A program made the position numbers and the translations under genes. From an uncultured Saprospiraceae bacterium (GTDB lineage Bacteria; Bacteroidota; Bacteroidia; Chitinophagales; Saprospiraceae), in NCBI GenBank assembly GCA_937981555.1, contig CALJOK010000004.1:62001-126000 (forward strand): DNA of 64,000 nucleotides, written 5' to 3'. This document shows, piece after piece, positions 35,601 through 44,928 of the stretch. A model generated the notes under the pieces. The model did not search any database. It worked only from the letters and a program-made list of their open reading frames with translations, and was not told the origin of the DNA. Position 1 is the first letter of the stretch; each line of letters opens with the position of its first letter.

Positions 35601-35986
35601 TCAGGATAAGTAACAATAATTTCTCCTATGGATTTTGCATTGGAAATTTTATTGATGGTTTCCGTTCGTTGCAAAACGTTGGCAGAGTTCAGATGCTCAA
35701 AATCCATTGGACGTTTGAAAGAATCGGGAAAAAAGTGAATTCCCTTTTTCTCTAACAATGCGGCAATATTGTTTTGCAAATAAGCAGCTTCTTCTTTGTC
35801 GGCTGCAATGTAAAGATGATGTTGAGGATTGGCGAGGTAGGTTCCAGACAGGACAAAGGAATCCTGCGCTCCAGTCATACCTACCATTTGTAAGCGTGTC
35901 GGAGTCGGAGTTTGCAGCGCATTCACAATTTGTTGTGTCCGCGCACTATCTCGATACAAGTCTAATAGACGCTGCAAGTTGGACAT
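32612..35986 (-). CDS. mfd: Transcription-repair coupling factor Mfd (1124 aa)
   Basis: DNA translocase that removes stalled RNA polymerase and recruits nucleotide-excision repair. In order: UvrB-like region (1-350, with FFPDSFKRPMDF and FSIRGGIVDIFSYGNEYPYR), a CarD-like RNA-polymerase-interaction domain (about 430-500, VPGDFVTHIDHGVGRYSGLE), and a RecG-like helicase core. The helicase has Walker A GDVGFGKTE (about 588-596), DEEQ motif (about 688), TATPIPRT, and the TRG region with LRGRVGRSNKRAFCYL. A TRCF C-terminal domain follows. Length is normal for the family. ATG start at 35986 with a -7-like box only 5 bp upstream. Confidence 0.98.
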   Translation of the reverse strand: MSNLQRLLDLYRDSARTQQIVNALQTPTPTRLQMVGMTGAQDSFVLSGTYLANPQHHLYIAADKEEAAYLQNNIAALLEKKGIHFFPDSFKRPMDFEHLNSANVLQRTETINKISNAKSIGEIIVTYPEALFEKVVSPKVLNEKQISIVKDEKLDVDFLVELFVEYGFERVDFVYEPGQFSIRGGIVDIFSYGNEYPYRVELFDDEIESIRTFDPLTQLSVKKIARVSIIPNINTKFSQKQKTSLFNVLPENTAIWIKDLDMLIGRLEMCLEEAEKFGKTVSSLDEGDLAEIFRDRAFIKPEEVIQDVEKFALFFLNKNLHFKPNEKIIFNSKPQPNFNKNFKLLIENLHENQEAKLENYIFTENPKQIDRFYAIFEDLKADVQFHPVTKALSAGFLDLDLNVACYTDHQIFHRFHKYKLRRGFTKDKAINLRMLRELVPGDFVTHIDHGVGRYSGLEKLNINGQTQESVRLFYKNDDVLYVSINSLHKITKFVGKEGKPPKLSKIGSDTWKRLKNTTKRKVKDIAKELIKLYAKRKAAKGIEHPEDDYLQIELESNFMFEDTPDQAKAVQAVKEDMQKAYPMDRLICGDVGFGKTEVAVRAAFKCVLGGRQVAILVPTTILALQHFKTFGNRLKEFGVTVDYINRFRTTKEKKAIFEKLKQGKIDIVIGTHGILSKDIGFKDLGLLVIDEEQKFGVAAKERLRNLKVNVDTLTLTATPIPRTMQFSLMAARDLSVIRTAPLNRQPIHTEIRVFNLELIRDAIEYEINRGGQVFFVHNRVKSLPEITAMMRKILPDIDIASAHGQMESKQLEKTLLDFIDRRYDVLVSTNIIETGLDIPNANTIIINNANQFGMSDLHQLRGRVGRSNKRAFCYLFSPPMSTLTPDARKRLRTIEEFSDLGSGFNIAMKDLDIRGAGNLLGGEQSGFITDIGYETYQKILEEAIQELKETDFKDLFKEDLDKEKIYVRDVQIDTDIEMLIPDGYVKNTQERLSLYTQMDSLKDELELQKFGRELKDRFGKIPRQVRELSDGLRLRWACKKLGFERVILKNKKLRCYFIEDPQSRFYESDLFNQLLAFLAKDGVKYGLHMKKSQKHMIVVRDGIKTLKQARMVLDKIREEVEVGV

Positions 35987-35990
35987 GGGG

Positions 35991-35998
35991 CAAAAGTA
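35991..35998 (-). promoter_or_regulatory. Candidate -7 element for mfd (near-leaderless)
   Basis: The minus strand reads TACTTTTG, a full match to the Bacteroidota -7 consensus TAnnTTTG, followed by CCCC and then the ATG of mfd. A start 4-8 nt downstream of the box would leave almost no leader. No convincing -33 TTG was found at the usual distance, so this is tentative. Confidence 0.35.
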
Positions 35999-36130
35999 AT
36001 GAAAAATGAATAATTAAGTTGAATTTATTTTCTTTGTTTTTGAATAACAAATTAGGAGGAGAAAGGTTATGACTTTTTCATCACATCCATTTAGATAAAC
36101 ATTGGGAATAATAGGTTTTTCAGGGAAAAT

Positions 36131-36168
36131 AAAAAAAGCGACTAGAATAATTTCTAGTCGCTTTTGGT
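36131..36168 (-). terminator. Intrinsic terminator after sprA
   Basis: AAAAGCGACTAGAA (36134-36147) and TTCTAGTCGCTTTT (36152-36165) form a perfect 14-bp stem with a 4-nt loop. On the minus strand the stem is followed by a U-run (A7 at 36131-36137 on the plus strand). It ends the sprA transcript ahead of mfd. Confidence 0.88.
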
Positions 36169-36177
36169 ATTTTTTAT

Positions 36178-36204
36178 AGGTCAGCTAAAGCGGACCGCTA
36201 CGTA
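36178..36204. repeat. Short dispersed repeat abutting the sprA stop codon
   Basis: AGGTCAGCTAAAGCGGACCGCTACGTA matches AGGTCTGCTAAAGCAGACCGCTACGTTA at 47342-47369 at nearly all positions. It lies immediately next to the sprA stop codon. The core (GGTC-x-GCTAAAGC-x-GACC) is itself a palindrome. It appears to be a member of a genome-dispersed REP-like family. Confidence 0.6.
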
Positions 36205-39200
36205 TTAATTTAATGAGAATCGAACCGTGATTCCACCAGCAGTATTTGTAATTGGATAAGCTGCTGAAGTTTTTGGAACTGTTTTTCTGTAATCAAAAAA
36301 CAATCGAAGATTCAATCTTTTATTGACTTGATAATCTATCGATGGATTGATCGAAATATCTCGAGTTCCTCTAGTCGGTTCAGCAAGATCTTGATCCAAA
36401 TAATGATTAATAGTGATGTTATCTCGGAAAGAGAAATCAAATTTTATATTCAAATCATTTCCTTTTGGAACATTGGAATTTGCACCACCAGCTCCTCTTC
36501 CTCCTGGATTAGCAGGAGTGTTTTTTGTACTTTTTTTAGCCCCTTTCTTTTTCTTCTTTTTACCTGTCAAGAATGGAATGATTACATCTTTTAATCTGTA
36601 ACCAAATCCTGCGACATATTCCGTAGTTCTATTTTCAGTCAATACATTAGTCTGGAAATCAGCATCCAAGTTTCTTGATTTTTTGAAATCAGCTCGGAAG
36701 GTCATATCATTGGTTGTCTTGATATCGATTCCGATAAGTGGTGAAAACTGCTCGGTAATTGTCAATGCTGGAATATCAAATCGAGTATAATAATTTCCAA
36801 AATTATTTAAGTTTTGACTTCCAAAAGGATCTTCATCTACATACTGTTGATTGGTTTCAAATGAATTAACTGTCAAGGTAGATTTGTATCCGTGAGTGAT
36901 ACTTACACTTTTGAAAATATCTTTGAACCAAGGTAATTTTGATAAACCGTTATAAGTTAATCGCCAATTTGGTCGAGGGATCGTTTTAAAAATATTCCCC
37001 TCTCTACTATTCAAGAACTCTATTGGATCTCGATTAGTGTAAGCCGAAAGAAATGCAGGAATAAGTACCTCTCTTTGTGCTTCTCCAAAACCGTTGGTAT
37101 ATTCAGAACCATCTTCGGTGTGAATTCCTGTTCCTAATTCTTTCGAAATGAGGGAACGATTATCTTCGTACCGATCAAACAATGCCACCATATTATTAAA
37201 CCCATCTTGAAAAAGTGTTTGCATCGCAAAATATGAAACGGTGTACGATCCTATTTGTCGCTGATTGGCTAATCCATAATTGATATGATTATCTCGATCC
37301 AAAGGATCAGCTGTAGCATAAAGCGTATCTAAATTTTTGAATATGGCAGATTCATTTTCAGTAAATGAATAATTAGCTTCAACATCAACTTTAAAATCAG
37401 CAAAAGGCTCCAAGGTCAAACGAGCATCATAATTCTTAGTATATGTCCTGATCGTTTCTTGATTTAAAAAGAAACTTTTTGTAATCCAACGATCATTAGG
37501 ATCAGCTACAGCTTTATCAAACCATGCGTCATTAGGTTGAAAACCTGCTACAAAATCCCAACCAGGTCGAGAGAAATTAGTGGACTGACCAAAGAAATCT
37601 ACGGTAGGAGTATATCCAGGAATTACAGTAGAAAAATCTTCCGTATAATCAAACCTTGCTTTCCTTATTAACATCAACGGTCGGATTAACGCTTTAGTAA
37701 TCTTACTTGGCTCCTTATCCTTTTTATCTTTTTTCTTCTTTTTATCTTTAGGATCATCTTTGGTAGAAGCCTTAGTTTGTTTTTTCCTAGAGCTCCCAGC
37801 ATTTCTTCTTGAAGTAGATTTTTTCTTATTGATTTTTTTCAAAAACTTAGACTTGTCATAGAGTTTGTCAAAATTCAAAACTCCCTTGATTGAACGGGAC
37901 TGTCCATTTTGGATAATATTACCTAAGTGTATCGTATCGTTTAGATTCCAATTATTTTGTGCTCCTGCATCCCAATTAAAACTACCTCGATATTTTACAT
38001 CAGCGCTCACCCAATCTAAAACTGGAATAGACTTAAATGGTACTTTATAGGTTACATTAACAGATTGTTGGAACTTCTTATCTCGGCCTAAATTTCTGAC
38101 ATTTTCTTTAATAAATGCATTTAACTCTGCTTCACTTCTTCGCAGTTGTGTATTATCATCGAACTCAGCCAACTCATCAATTACCGATTGACTAGAAGCG
38201 GAATAATCCACCTTAAGACCTTTCGTCAAATCCCATCTCATATCGTAATTTCGCATCCACACAAATTGCTTATTGACATAAGTATTGTAATATGGATTCT
38301 CACTCGCAAACCGATATTTCGTTTCCGTCTTTTGCCGATTAGCAATAGTGTTAAATGAAAAAGTATTTGGAATCGGGTTAAAATTAAACCCAGTAATTAA
38401 TCCAAGATGTTTTTTCAGTTTCGGTTTTTTAGTCACCTTTTTAAACGGAGTAATGTAATTTGCTTTTCGAGAATAGGTATAATCAATTTGCCCTCGTTTT
38501 TGATCAATGACATCTGACTCAATGATTGGGTCACTATGCTTAGTTTGAGTTTGGGCATAGGTAAAGGTGAAATTTGAAATATCCCAAGGCATCGGAGTTT
38601 TGTCTTTATTCGTTCGCTCTTTCCTGACATTCGTAAAGTTGAAACCTTTAATCGTTGTTTTATCAAGAGCCTGACTTCGAATAGAATCTCTATCTGCTTG
38701 AGAATCTTGACTGTCCAATTTTTCCTTAAGTGTAATATCTAAATCGTACGGATCAAATTCTGGAATTCGATCAATGTTGGAATATTGAGCGAAGGCAGGA
38801 ATTTTGATTCCCCATTTTTCTGGAAAAAATTTACCTAACTCAAAATCAACATCAACTGCATACTCTTGAACTCTTTCTCGTTGTCGATCTGCTAATTTTT
38901 GATCCAAAGCTCCCCAACCAATGGAACTAAAAGCTCCTGAGGCAGCAACATTTCCAAAATCAGCTAACTGTATATCAAGTCTTGCCAAACCTGCTACACC
39001 ACCTCTCTCATCAAATCCGCTTACTCGTAACTCATTGACCCAAACTTCCCCACAGATATCTCGTGTATTATTTTCAAGCGCAGCTTTTGGATTTCGAATC
39101 CCAATCATCACACCTTTTATATTACCAAGATTTGGATTTCCTTTTACTCTGACGGTATTTTGTATTCTATCAGGATCTTGAATCGCAAATGCTTTTCCAA

Positions 39201-42200
39201 CAATTTCTGGAGTGGTTCCTGCTTCGTTACGTTTTACTTTTACATCTTTCAATAATTCTAATGGAAAATTAAAATCATTTTCTTCTCTCCATACTTCGAG
39301 TTTATATTCATTAGCGGTACTGTTAAATTCTGCGGTGACAGTAGAATCAGAAAATGTTAATGGTATTTCGTATTCGTAATAATTTTTTTCAAAGTCACTT
39401 CCGAGTCGCATAAAAATACTCATATCTCCATTCTCCACAGCTTCAGGTGCTTCGGCATGGACATACATCCTCATCCGTTCATAGACCCTTAAATCTAGTT
39501 TGATATTTTTAAAGACCGCCTTGGATTCTCCATCACTTAATCCACAAACATTCATCGCAAGGGATTGCTCATTTTGTAATGCATTGGGAAATGCTCCAAG
39601 GGATTGCTCTCTTTCGATACCTAATGGCAGTACATAGTTGAATGGTTGACGACTACTATTTTCTTCTACGTTTACAGCGTTAACATCAAATAGTGCCTCG
39701 GAAGGAATTCCTGATGTAATAATATTTCCATCTACAATATCTCTTCGGTATCTTCTCCATTGATTTCTTACCAACTCTAATCTTGCAAAACGTAAAATGG
39801 TTTTTTCGTCAAACCCTTGCATATACATTCTGATAAATCGAATAGATCTGAAATCTTGAATACTACCTATCTTACTAGTGTATTGGTCAATTGGAATTTT
39901 AAATCGGTACCAAGTTCTTTCTGAAGCAACATCATAAATAGAATCCGTGATGTAAGGAGTATTCCCATCCAAATCATCTCCGTCAGGTACTAATGGAATT
40001 TTATATTGGAAATATGCCTCTGTCTCACTTAAGGTATTATCATTATTAAGATCCTCTGAGTCTGGCTGATTAGTTCCGATAATTTCACTCACACTTCCTA
40101 TCGTTCGAGCATTTCCTTGTGAGTTATTAAATTTTGCATATCGGTCTGCGACACTAAAAGTATTAGGTTCTAGAGAAGCATCACTTGGTGTTACAAAATC
40201 ATCATTTGATACATCATCCAAATTAACCCCGATAGCGCTGATTGAAGTAACGTAATCACTAAAAAGTAATTTCTCCCCTTCATTATTCAACCCATCATAA
40301 CCAACATCTTGTAAATCTCTATTGTCAGTATTATTATCAAATGCCGTAGTTACCAATGGGCCTAAAGGAACTCTTGCCAAATTTGTTTCTGTGGTTGGTC
40401 GATTACTATTATTAGTTGCACCAGGTAATCCATTTTCAAAAAACAATCGAGAATCCTTTAATATATCCTCTGAAATATTTCCCAAATTGATATATAAATT
40501 TCCATCACCAGAAGTAGCCGAACCATCTGCTTTATCCATAAAAGGATTCAACATCCAAAATTCAATAAACTCGATATTGGCAGCTTGGAAATCATTTGTA
40601 TTTAATGATCGCATAATTCCTGCCCATCGAGTTTCTGGACTATTTAATTTCAAATTACCTCCAACATTAGACACCCCTTCTGAATAGGTTGTTCCATTCG
40701 GTTCATCAAAATTATATGGTCCTCTTTCATCTGGACAGTAGGCCAAGTCAAAAGTAAAAATCGTAGGATTGTCAGAAGGAGTCAATTGTCTATTTCTAAA
40801 AACTTCTTCTTGCGGAATTGCCGCTGCGTAATTATCCGCACCATCATTATCATCTCTCACACTTGGATCTATTCGATACCAACTCAACCCTGCTCGATTG
40901 ACTCCTGAAAGTCTACTATCAATCTCTGTTGCTTCAGGGAAAAGTGGATTATTATTTTGTGCATCATTTTGAGGTACACTTGCTGGAACCCATGCGGTAT
41001 AAGGTGTTCTCAAATCATAACTACTCGTACTTCCTTCAAAGTCATCTATGTAAACTGATCCACCTTTATCCTTAATCGAATTACCTGCCGAATCTACTTC
41101 TACCTGATTAATTGCTTTAGAGTGACCTGGTCGAAGCGCTGCCATCTCTGCTACCAAACTTATCTTAGAAGGAGCTTTAGTATCAATCAATGGAATACGA
41201 TCTACTGCCTTAGTCAACCATGCTGACTCCGAACTATAATTAAAATCTAAACCATAAATTTTATTATTGATCGGATCATCTCCGATATTTACTTTTTGGG
41301 TAAATGGTCTTTCAAATAGATTTAAGAAAGTACCTCCAACAGAAAGATTATCATTCACTTCATAATCTGCTCTCAGACCAACTAGTGTTTTTGTCTGAAA
41401 ACCAAAAAGTGTGTTATCCTCAAAAGAAACTTTAATCGGACTACCTGATGCTAAAATGGCATCATTCAAAATCTTGATTCGACCAATGTTATAATCAATT
41501 TCATAGTCTTGTCCTTCGATCAAAACTTGTGCTCCAGAAGTTACCGTTACCGATCCTTGAGGCAAGTTAAATGCACCTAAAGAAATTTCATTGGAAATCG
41601 CAGACTTGTAAGAACCTTTAATCGTAAATCGATTGAATTCTGGAAACTCTCTCGCCCGTACAATTGTCGAATCATATAACATTTGAAAAGAGAACTTTTC
41701 TTTATCCGCCGCTCCATCAATTTGATCAACTAACGATGAACCAAATGGTTCTAGGACTGGAAACATGATTCGACCATTACGAGTATTGATAGTTACATTT
41801 TCGACAAAATCAAAAACGCCATCGGGGACTGGATCACCTTGAACATTTAAATTATCTAAATTAAAAATTCGTAGTAAAGGAATATTTACCAAATTCGTTT
41901 CTGGTAAAAAACGCTTCAACCCTGCTCCTGGATCATCATAATAAATGTCTAATCTAAAATCATCTCGATTCACTTGATATGCTCCAATCGAATAAACATT
42001 TTTCATCATCAAATCCCATGACGGAAGATCAGTTCGCTGTGTCGTACTTTTCAACATTTTTGTGAAAATTACATTTTGCGTAATCGAATCTTCTGTTGGC
42101 GGAACATCTTCGGCCAATTCTCCTACCTTATATACTTGATCTTTTCCAGCATAATTATATTCATATGAAACTGCCAAAACTTGATCAGCTCTAAGGTTTA

Positions 42201-43593
42201 CGTTAACCGATACAAATCCTAATTCTGCATTATAAGTGTACTCACTTGGATTCAATAATCGAGCTCTTACTTTTTCAAAATCTCTGGTCTGTTGAAAATT
42301 AAATTGTCCTGTTAACAATCCAACTGTTTTGTCTGCAAAACGAGCTTCTGAAATTTGAGTTAAATCTCGATAAATATCATTCGAACTATTTTCAGGCAAC
42401 TCATCTACCCCAAATACATCTCTGTTCCGAGGAGTTGTTGGTTGACCATAAAACATATTACTATTGGTAATTCGATCATACTCTCCCAAATCGGCTAATG
42501 CTACGATATCTCGAATTCCTTCCGTTTCATTTCGATCATTAGTTACCCAAACTTCAAGCTTAGTAATTCGACTCAAACTATTAATCGTTGGCATATTTGC
42601 CAATGCCTCTTCAAAGTGGTCTCGGTAATAATGAGAAAGGAAGAAGTGTCGATTTTCATCATACTGCTCACCTGTTACTTCAAATTCTTGTACTTGTGCT
42701 CCACCTTTAATTTCAATCGCCTCTCGTTTCGATTTTTGTTGTGACGCAATCGCAGTCACTCTCAAATGTCCAAATTGTAATTCGGTTTTTAATCCAAACA
42801 AACTTTGCGCTCCTTGAATTAAATTACTTCGAAGTGGTAAACTTACATTCCCGGCTTCGATCTTTTTAATAATTTCATCCTCACTAAATGCATCCGCATC
42901 GTATTCTAACTTCAATTGATTATCAAAATCAAAAGTCGCTTGAGTATTATAATTGGTAGATAGTTTTAATTTTTCCCCAATCGACCCTTGTACGTTCAAT
43001 TGAATATTCATATCAAAATCAAACCCACCTTGCTTCTGTTGTCTTTTAGTCAAAATTGGATTTTCGATATTTTGAAAATCTACTCCAAAAGTCAAATCAA
43101 TATTTCCTTGAGGCTGAATGTCCACATCTGTTCCTCCAAATAATCGATTAATTAAATCTTTGTCTAAATCCATTTTAGACAACGGATCTACTTTTCCATT
43201 GACACTTGTATTGCTACTCAGTCCGGAGAGTTGCCTAAAATATTCTTGCTCTTCTTTTTTCGCTCTCCAATCCATGTATTCATTAAACGTCATGTAAGAA
43301 GGCATTCTGAAATAATCATCCCCAATTTTCTCGGAAATAACATACATTCCAGTAGCTGGATCATACTCGACAGTTTGTTCGATGACACTTGGATCAGCAA
43401 GATCAAAAGGATTGGAATTTGGATTATTAATGAAGTCATCATATCGCTCGTTGAACGGTATGGTATCATTATTAATTATAATCTCTGGAGCAAATGGATC
43501 GTCCATATTTGAACCTCCTCCAAAGTTAGCAAGTGAGGCAGAAAAGAATCCAAGTACGAATAAAAAACTAAGTAGTAAGTTTACGTTTTTCAT
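36205..43593 (-). CDS. sprA: SprA/Sov-type outer-membrane translocon of the type IX secretion system (2462 aa)
   Basis: Giant outer-membrane beta-barrel through which type IX secretion substrates cross the outer membrane (known from Flavobacterium). A signal peptide (about 1-22, ending ASLA) precedes the conserved N-terminal region with YDPATGMYVISEKIGDDYFR and MPSYMTFNEYMDW. Many beta-rich SprA segments follow. Two Lys-rich low-complexity patches interrupt it, near residues 1930-1960 (KKKKDKKDKE) and 2345-2375 (GKKKKKKGAKKSTK then Gly/Asn-rich). The last strand ends ITVRFSLN. Length matches SprA/Sov proteins (about 2,400-2,500). ruvA is the next gene upstream, an order I recall from other Bacteroidota. 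No other secretion genes are in the window. Confidence 0.95.
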   Translation of the reverse strand: MKNVNLLLSFLFVLGFFSASLANFGGGSNMDDPFAPEIIINNDTIPFNERYDDFINNPNSNPFDLADPSVIEQTVEYDPATGMYVISEKIGDDYFRMPSYMTFNEYMDWRAKKEEQEYFRQLSGLSSNTSVNGKVDPLSKMDLDKDLINRLFGGTDVDIQPQGNIDLTFGVDFQNIENPILTKRQQKQGGFDFDMNIQLNVQGSIGEKLKLSTNYNTQATFDFDNQLKLEYDADAFSEDEIIKKIEAGNVSLPLRSNLIQGAQSLFGLKTELQFGHLRVTAIASQQKSKREAIEIKGGAQVQEFEVTGEQYDENRHFFLSHYYRDHFEEALANMPTINSLSRITKLEVWVTNDRNETEGIRDIVALADLGEYDRITNSNMFYGQPTTPRNRDVFGVDELPENSSNDIYRDLTQISEARFADKTVGLLTGQFNFQQTRDFEKVRARLLNPSEYTYNAELGFVSVNVNLRADQVLAVSYEYNYAGKDQVYKVGELAEDVPPTEDSITQNVIFTKMLKSTTQRTDLPSWDLMMKNVYSIGAYQVNRDDFRLDIYYDDPGAGLKRFLPETNLVNIPLLRIFNLDNLNVQGDPVPDGVFDFVENVTINTRNGRIMFPVLEPFGSSLVDQIDGAADKEKFSFQMLYDSTIVRAREFPEFNRFTIKGSYKSAISNEISLGAFNLPQGSVTVTSGAQVLIEGQDYEIDYNIGRIKILNDAILASGSPIKVSFEDNTLFGFQTKTLVGLRADYEVNDNLSVGGTFLNLFERPFTQKVNIGDDPINNKIYGLDFNYSSESAWLTKAVDRIPLIDTKAPSKISLVAEMAALRPGHSKAINQVEVDSAGNSIKDKGGSVYIDDFEGSTSSYDLRTPYTAWVPASVPQNDAQNNNPLFPEATEIDSRLSGVNRAGLSWYRIDPSVRDDNDGADNYAAAIPQEEVFRNRQLTPSDNPTIFTFDLAYCPDERGPYNFDEPNGTTYSEGVSNVGGNLKLNSPETRWAGIMRSLNTNDFQAANIEFIEFWMLNPFMDKADGSATSGDGNLYINLGNISEDILKDSRLFFENGLPGATNNSNRPTTETNLARVPLGPLVTTAFDNNTDNRDLQDVGYDGLNNEGEKLLFSDYVTSISAIGVNLDDVSNDDFVTPSDASLEPNTFSVADRYAKFNNSQGNARTIGSVSEIIGTNQPDSEDLNNDNTLSETEAYFQYKIPLVPDGDDLDGNTPYITDSIYDVASERTWYRFKIPIDQYTSKIGSIQDFRSIRFIRMYMQGFDEKTILRFARLELVRNQWRRYRRDIVDGNIITSGIPSEALFDVNAVNVEENSSRQPFNYVLPLGIEREQSLGAFPNALQNEQSLAMNVCGLSDGESKAVFKNIKLDLRVYERMRMYVHAEAPEAVENGDMSIFMRLGSDFEKNYYEYEIPLTFSDSTVTAEFNSTANEYKLEVWREENDFNFPLELLKDVKVKRNEAGTTPEIVGKAFAIQDPDRIQNTVRVKGNPNLGNIKGVMIGIRNPKAALENNTRDICGEVWVNELRVSGFDERGGVAGLARLDIQLADFGNVAASGAFSSIGWGALDQKLADRQRERVQEYAVDVDFELGKFFPEKWGIKIPAFAQYSNIDRIPEFDPYDLDITLKEKLDSQDSQADRDSIRSQALDKTTIKGFNFTNVRKERTNKDKTPMPWDISNFTFTYAQTQTKHSDPIIESDVIDQKRGQIDYTYSRKANYITPFKKVTKKPKLKKHLGLITGFNFNPIPNTFSFNTIANRQKTETKYRFASENPYYNTYVNKQFVWMRNYDMRWDLTKGLKVDYSASSQSVIDELAEFDDNTQLRRSEAELNAFIKENVRNLGRDKKFQQSVNVTYKVPFKSIPVLDWVSADVKYRGSFNWDAGAQNNWNLNDTIHLGNIIQNGQSRSIKGVLNFDKLYDKSKFLKKINKKKSTSRRNAGSSRKKQTKASTKDDPKDKKKKKDKKDKEPSKITKALIRPLMLIRKARFDYTEDFSTVIPGYTPTVDFFGQSTNFSRPGWDFVAGFQPNDAWFDKAVADPNDRWITKSFFLNQETIRTYTKNYDARLTLEPFADFKVDVEANYSFTENESAIFKNLDTLYATADPLDRDNHINYGLANQRQIGSYTVSYFAMQTLFQDGFNNMVALFDRYEDNRSLISKELGTGIHTEDGSEYTNGFGEAQREVLIPAFLSAYTNRDPIEFLNSREGNIFKTIPRPNWRLTYNGLSKLPWFKDIFKSVSITHGYKSTLTVNSFETNQQYVDEDPFGSQNLNNFGNYYTRFDIPALTITEQFSPLIGIDIKTTNDMTFRADFKKSRNLDADFQTNVLTENRTTEYVAGFGYRLKDVIIPFLTGKKKKKKGAKKSTKNTPANPGGRGAGGANSNVPKGNDLNIKFDFSFRDNITINHYLDQDLAEPTRGTRDISINPSIDYQVNKRLNLRLFFDYRKTVPKTSAAYPITNTAGGITVRFSLN

Positions 43594-44066
43594 AATTTCT
43601 TCATGGGAGATTTTTGGCCTATTCCAAAGTGCTGCCCATGTGCAGCCAAGATGGAAGGAAAGGAAAAAATTGAAAATGTAATTGTTTCGATTATTTCAAA
43701 ATGACGATTCAATTACAAAGAGACAATAATTACCTCGTTAGGTTGTCAGAATATATTTTCGAATTTCCGTTGTTAAATCTATTTTTCCATTTTATAAAAA
43801 CTAGATTTTTTGAAACAACTTATTGATAACGCAACTTTATTGCGTTGCTGTTTTATTATAGTTTTTTTAACAATAAGTAGATTTTAAATCCTTTTTGGAT
43901 TTTTCTGCTTATCGTACAAAATATTTACGTTGTGAATGCGACTAAGTTTACTTTTTTCTAATATGTTTTTTAGGAAAAAAGAAACTCATAGAATGTCAAA
44001 TTTAATCGAAAAATCAAATTCAGCTAATTGACATTGATTTTGATCTTTTGATTGACATTTTGTTTG
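43594..44066. other. 473-bp intergenic region, ruvA-sprA, with hairpins
   Basis: No supported gene. It contains a GCTGC-6 nt-GCAGC hairpin (about 43631-43646), a perfect AACGCAA-5 nt-TTGCGTT hairpin (43828-43846), and a larger imperfect hairpin at about 43874-43914 whose outer arms are ATAAGTAGA and TCTGCTTAT and inner arms AAATCC/GGATTT. One may end the ruvA transcript and the rest form a long sprA leader, but no terminator with a clean U-run was identified. The only open frame here, on the opposite strand, overlaps the sprA start and is not credible. Confidence 0.5.
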
Positions 44067-44657
44067 TCAGGATAGGTTTTTTAATGCTAGTTTAATCATC
44101 TCTTCTACGTTACCAATATTTGGTTGTTGCTGAAGAATTTTATTAAGCACTTTTTGAACCTTGATTTTTGGGAATTGTAAAGCTACCAATGCAGATAACG
44201 CTTCTTCTCTTATTGTATTGTTGATTGGAGAAATTGACATTGGAGTATCCCCCGATTCTTTAATCACTTTATCTTTCAAATCTAAAATAATTCGTTTCGC
44301 AGTTTTTGGCCCGATCCCTTTCACTTTATTAAATGCTGCGACATTTTCGCTCACTATTGCCATTCTTGCTTCATCTACTTTCATAGATGATAATAAAACT
44401 CTAGCAGTATTGGGTCCGATGCCCGAAACTGAAATCAATAAAACAAACATACTTCGTTCCGCTTCTTCAGCAAAACCATAAAGCGTGTGGCTATCTTCTT
44501 TGACTTGCAAATGAGTCAAAATTTGGACTTTCTCCAATTTCTCAATCTGAGCATAAGTATTCAAACTAATGTTCACGTGATAACCGATTCCACCAGTTTC
44601 TACGAGTATGTAAGTTGGACTTTTGTAGGTGATCTCACCTTTGATATATGCAATCAT
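44067..44657 (-). CDS. ruvA: Holliday junction branch migration protein RuvA (196 aa)
   Basis: DNA-binding subunit of the RuvABC resolvasome; a tetramer grips the Holliday junction and loads RuvB. An N-terminal OB-fold (1-62, MIAYIKGEITYKSPTYILVE, HLQVKEDSHTLYGF), a pair of helix-hairpin-helix motifs (VSGIGPNTARVLLSS and VKGIGPKTAKRIILDL), a linker, and a C-terminal RuvB-binding domain (about 150-196, REEALSALVALQF) are all present. The start is ATG 44657, which gives the standard N-terminus; the frame is open 17 codons further upstream but that extension is not family-like. Confidence 0.97.
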   Translation of the reverse strand: MIAYIKGEITYKSPTYILVETGGIGYHVNISLNTYAQIEKLEKVQILTHLQVKEDSHTLYGFAEEAERSMFVLLISVSGIGPNTARVLLSSMKVDEARMAIVSENVAAFNKVKGIGPKTAKRIILDLKDKVIKESGDTPMSISPINNTIREEALSALVALQFPKIKVQKVLNKILQQQPNIGNVEEMIKLALKNLS

Positions 44658-44724
44658 TTTTTTATTTGAAAATTGGTCGTGAAGGTACAAAAAAATTGTT
44701 TTTACCAAATTTTTTTAATCAGGC

Positions 44725-44878
44725 GTCAGGTTTGAGGTTGGTCGCTGTGCTCTCCGTCAGGAAGTCAGCGATTTCTTGTTATCCCCAAGGGACTGTAATT
44801 GCATTTTCAATAATCTGGGAGTAGCACCAAGCCTCTGACTTCCTGACCGAGAGCACAGCGACCAACCTCAAACCTGAC
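44725..44878. repeat. 44-bp near-perfect inverted repeat upstream of dut
   Basis: Left arm 44725-44768 (starting GTCAGGTTTGAGGTTGGTCG) and right arm 44835-44878 (ending CAACCTCAAACCTGAC) are complementary at 43 of 44 positions, around a 66-nt loop. The arms are richer in G+C than the surroundings. No open frame, transposase or U-run accompanies it, so it resembles a miniature transposable or REP-type element in the ruvA/dut divergent gap. Any transcript through it would form a very stable stem. Confidence 0.85.
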
Positions 44879-44901
44879 TCCTATTTTTCCTCTGATATTC
44901 C

Positions 44902-44909
44902 TATCTTTG
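44902..44909 (+). promoter_or_regulatory. Candidate -7 element for dut
   Basis: TATCTTTG matches the Bacteroidota -7 consensus TAnnTTTG and lies 20 bp before ATG 44929, leaving a leader of roughly 10-14 nt. A convincing -33 TTG at the usual distance was not seen; that position would fall at the edge of the inverted repeat. Confidence 0.4.
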
Positions 44910-44928
44910 TCTAAAATTTGAATAAAAA

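Noticed and set aside
36328-40687. Several 60-120 codon plus-strand frames inside sprA
   Set aside because: All are antisense shadows of a continuous, family-typical 2,462-codon gene.
43382-43681. 99-codon open frame on the plus strand at the sprA start
   Set aside because: It lies antisense to the conserved N-terminus of sprA, has no recognised domain and extends only a little beyond it.
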